From Wenzhouxiangella sp. (lineage in GTDB: Bacteria > Pseudomonadota > Gammaproteobacteria > Xanthomonadales > Wenzhouxiangellaceae): DNA of 7,662 nucleotides. This document shows positions 6,869 to 7,662 of this stretch, one piece after another. The translations under genes were made by a program, and so were the position numbers. The stretch spans positions 1 through 7,662 of the forward strand of contig JAGYMV010000030.1 of NCBI GenBank assembly GCA_018400355.1, read 5' to 3'. The notes below the pieces were generated by a model. That model did not search any database. It was not told where the DNA came from and saw only the letters and a list, made by a program, of their open reading frames with translations. How positions within the stretch are numbered: position 1 is the first letter of the stretch; each line of letters starts with the position of its first letter.

Positions 6869-7564
6869 ATGGTTGACTCAATCCAGCGAAAAGATACTTC
6901 AGAGCCAATGGATGTGATGCTCAGTGGGGCCAATGGGCAGTTTGGTCGCGCCATCGAAGATGTTTTGGAGGCAACGAATAACATGAGGGTGGTCGCTCGG
7001 TATGACCGAGCCACCGGGTTTTCTGGGCAAGCCATCGGGCAGGTGATCATCGATGTGTCGCATCACAGTCAAACGCCTGGCGTTGTCGCCTTTGCGCTTG
7101 ATCATCAGCTGCCTTTGGTGATTGGCACGACCGCATTGAGCGAGTCCACCCAAGCTCAGATCATCCAAGCAGGTGAGCACATTGCCATTTGTCAGGCGAG
7201 TAATTTTAGCGTGGGCGCAAACGTGCTGGCCCGTCTCGTGGCGCTGGCGGCCAAGCACTTGCCCGAATTCGGTGTCCACATCAAAGAAACCCACCACATT
7301 CACAAGTTGGATTCGCCCTCGGGTACGGCCAAGTCTTTGCAAGCGGCCATTGAGAAGGTCAGTCAACACCCCATCACCCATGAGTCCATTCGCGAAGGGG
7401 ATGTGGTGGGCACACACGAAGTGGTGTTTTCGGGTTTGGACGAATCACTCACGCTTCGGCATGAGGCCACAGACCGGCGTGTGTTTGCCCATGGTGCTGT
7501 TGTGGCGGCAGCCAAGCTCATTAAACGCCCTGCAGGACTTTATGCCGTAACAGATCTGATCTGA
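6869..7564 (+). CDS. dapB: 4-hydroxy-tetrahydrodipicolinate reductase, short form
   Basis: DapB reduces 4-hydroxy-tetrahydrodipicolinate with NAD(P)H, the second dedicated step from aspartate semialdehyde to diaminopimelate and lysine. The nucleotide-binding loop is GANGQFG (20-26), followed by IGTTALS, the SNFSVGANV segment, the catalytic HHIHK (142-146) and the substrate loop DSPSGTA (148-154). It ends GLYAVTDLI. At 231 residues it is shorter than E. coli DapB (273). Much of the difference is in the loop after the substrate region, where SIREGDVVGTHEVVF replaces a much longer E. coli segment, a form familiar from Thermotoga- and Bacteroidetes-type DapB. AGAGG (6859-6863) lies five bases before ATG 6869, which favours it over GTG 6866. 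ATG 6908 sits nearer to where homologs begin but has a poorly spaced ribosome site. It is tightly coupled to the hydrolase. Confidence 0.94.
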   Translation: MVDSIQRKDTSEPMDVMLSGANGQFGRAIEDVLEATNNMRVVARYDRATGFSGQAIGQVIIDVSHHSQTPGVVAFALDHQLPLVIGTTALSESTQAQIIQAGEHIAICQASNFSVGANVLARLVALAAKHLPEFGVHIKETHHIHKLDSPSGTAKSLQAAIEKVSQHPITHESIREGDVVGTHEVVFSGLDESLTLRHEATDRRVFAHGAVVAAAKLIKRPAGLYAVTDLI

Positions 7565-7609
7565 GAACGTGGGTGGGGGGTTTTGCAAACAAAATGGCAC
7601 AAAGTTGTT

Positions 7610-7637
7610 TTGACACAAGCGGCTTTGGTGCTAGAAT
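7610..7637 (+). promoter_or_regulatory. Strong sigma-70 promoter for the next gene (probably carA)
   Basis: A perfect TTGACA (7610-7615) and TAGAAT (7632-7637, five of six) are separated by 16 bases, with TGC just before the -10 as in extended -10 promoters. Transcription would begin near 7644 and leave the window. In Pseudomonas-like genomes carA follows dapB, so carA is the expected target, but no carA codon is visible here. No convincing terminator separates dapB from this promoter: the AT-rich repeat TTTTG (7581-7585) and CAAAA (7590-7594) is too weak and lacks a T tail. Confidence 0.75.
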
Positions 7638-7662
7638 ACTCGGCTTGGGTGCGGGGCCATAG

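Noticed and set aside
6899..7417. A 172-codon minus-strand open frame opposite dapB
   Set aside because: It lies wholly inside a gene whose catalytic motifs are all recognisable, and has no ribosome site or family signature. The similar 155-codon frame at 6291-6758 opposite the hydrolase is rejected for the same reason.
7581..7594. TTTTG-CAAA-CAAAA hairpin as the dapB terminator
   Set aside because: The stem is AT-rich with a single GC pair and is not followed by T residues.

Overview
The window reads as core chromosome from a gammaproteobacterium. The support is gene order and gene content: the end of fur convergent with recN, then divergent grpE-dnaK-dnaJ leading to dapB, a layout known from Pseudomonas-like bacteria. 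The Fur tail resembles the pseudomonad type, with one Cys instead of a CxxC pair. I see no RNA genes, insertion sequences, CRISPR arrays, attachment sites or signs of an island, and no gene-free stretch above 150 bases.

Left part (1-1884): the last 49 codons of fur run rightward into the window. After a 36-base gap they meet recN, which runs leftward and is complete. Middle (1885-5808): a 142-base divergent region carries a convincing heat-shock (sigma-32 type) promoter for grpE. Complete grpE and dnaK follow, separated by 120 bases with a second sigma-32-like promoter directly upstream of dnaK. A strong GC-rich hairpin lies between dnaK and dnaJ. Right part (5805-7662): an alpha/beta hydrolase with an N-terminal membrane anchor overlaps the dnaJ stop by four bases. 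A short-form dapB follows eight bases later, and then a strong sigma-70 promoter points out of the window, probably at carA.

GrpE, DnaK and DnaJ form one chaperone machine: DnaJ delivers clients and triggers DnaK ATP hydrolysis, and GrpE releases ADP. The two heat-shock promoters fit joint stress induction. Hydrolase and dapB sit so tightly behind dnaJ that they are probably cotranscribed with it, with DapB serving lysine and diaminopimelate synthesis.

The main anomaly is dnaJ. Its C-terminal half (from about 5185) is one clean frame. Its first 490 bases need six separate frame corrections to read as DnaJ, and the J-domain HPD motif is missing. Every other gene here is intact, so this is either a local low-quality patch in the sequence or a real, recent decay of dnaJ. 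I found no clear novel system; the dnaJ damage, the paired heat-shock promoters and the inserted hydrolase are the points worth following.
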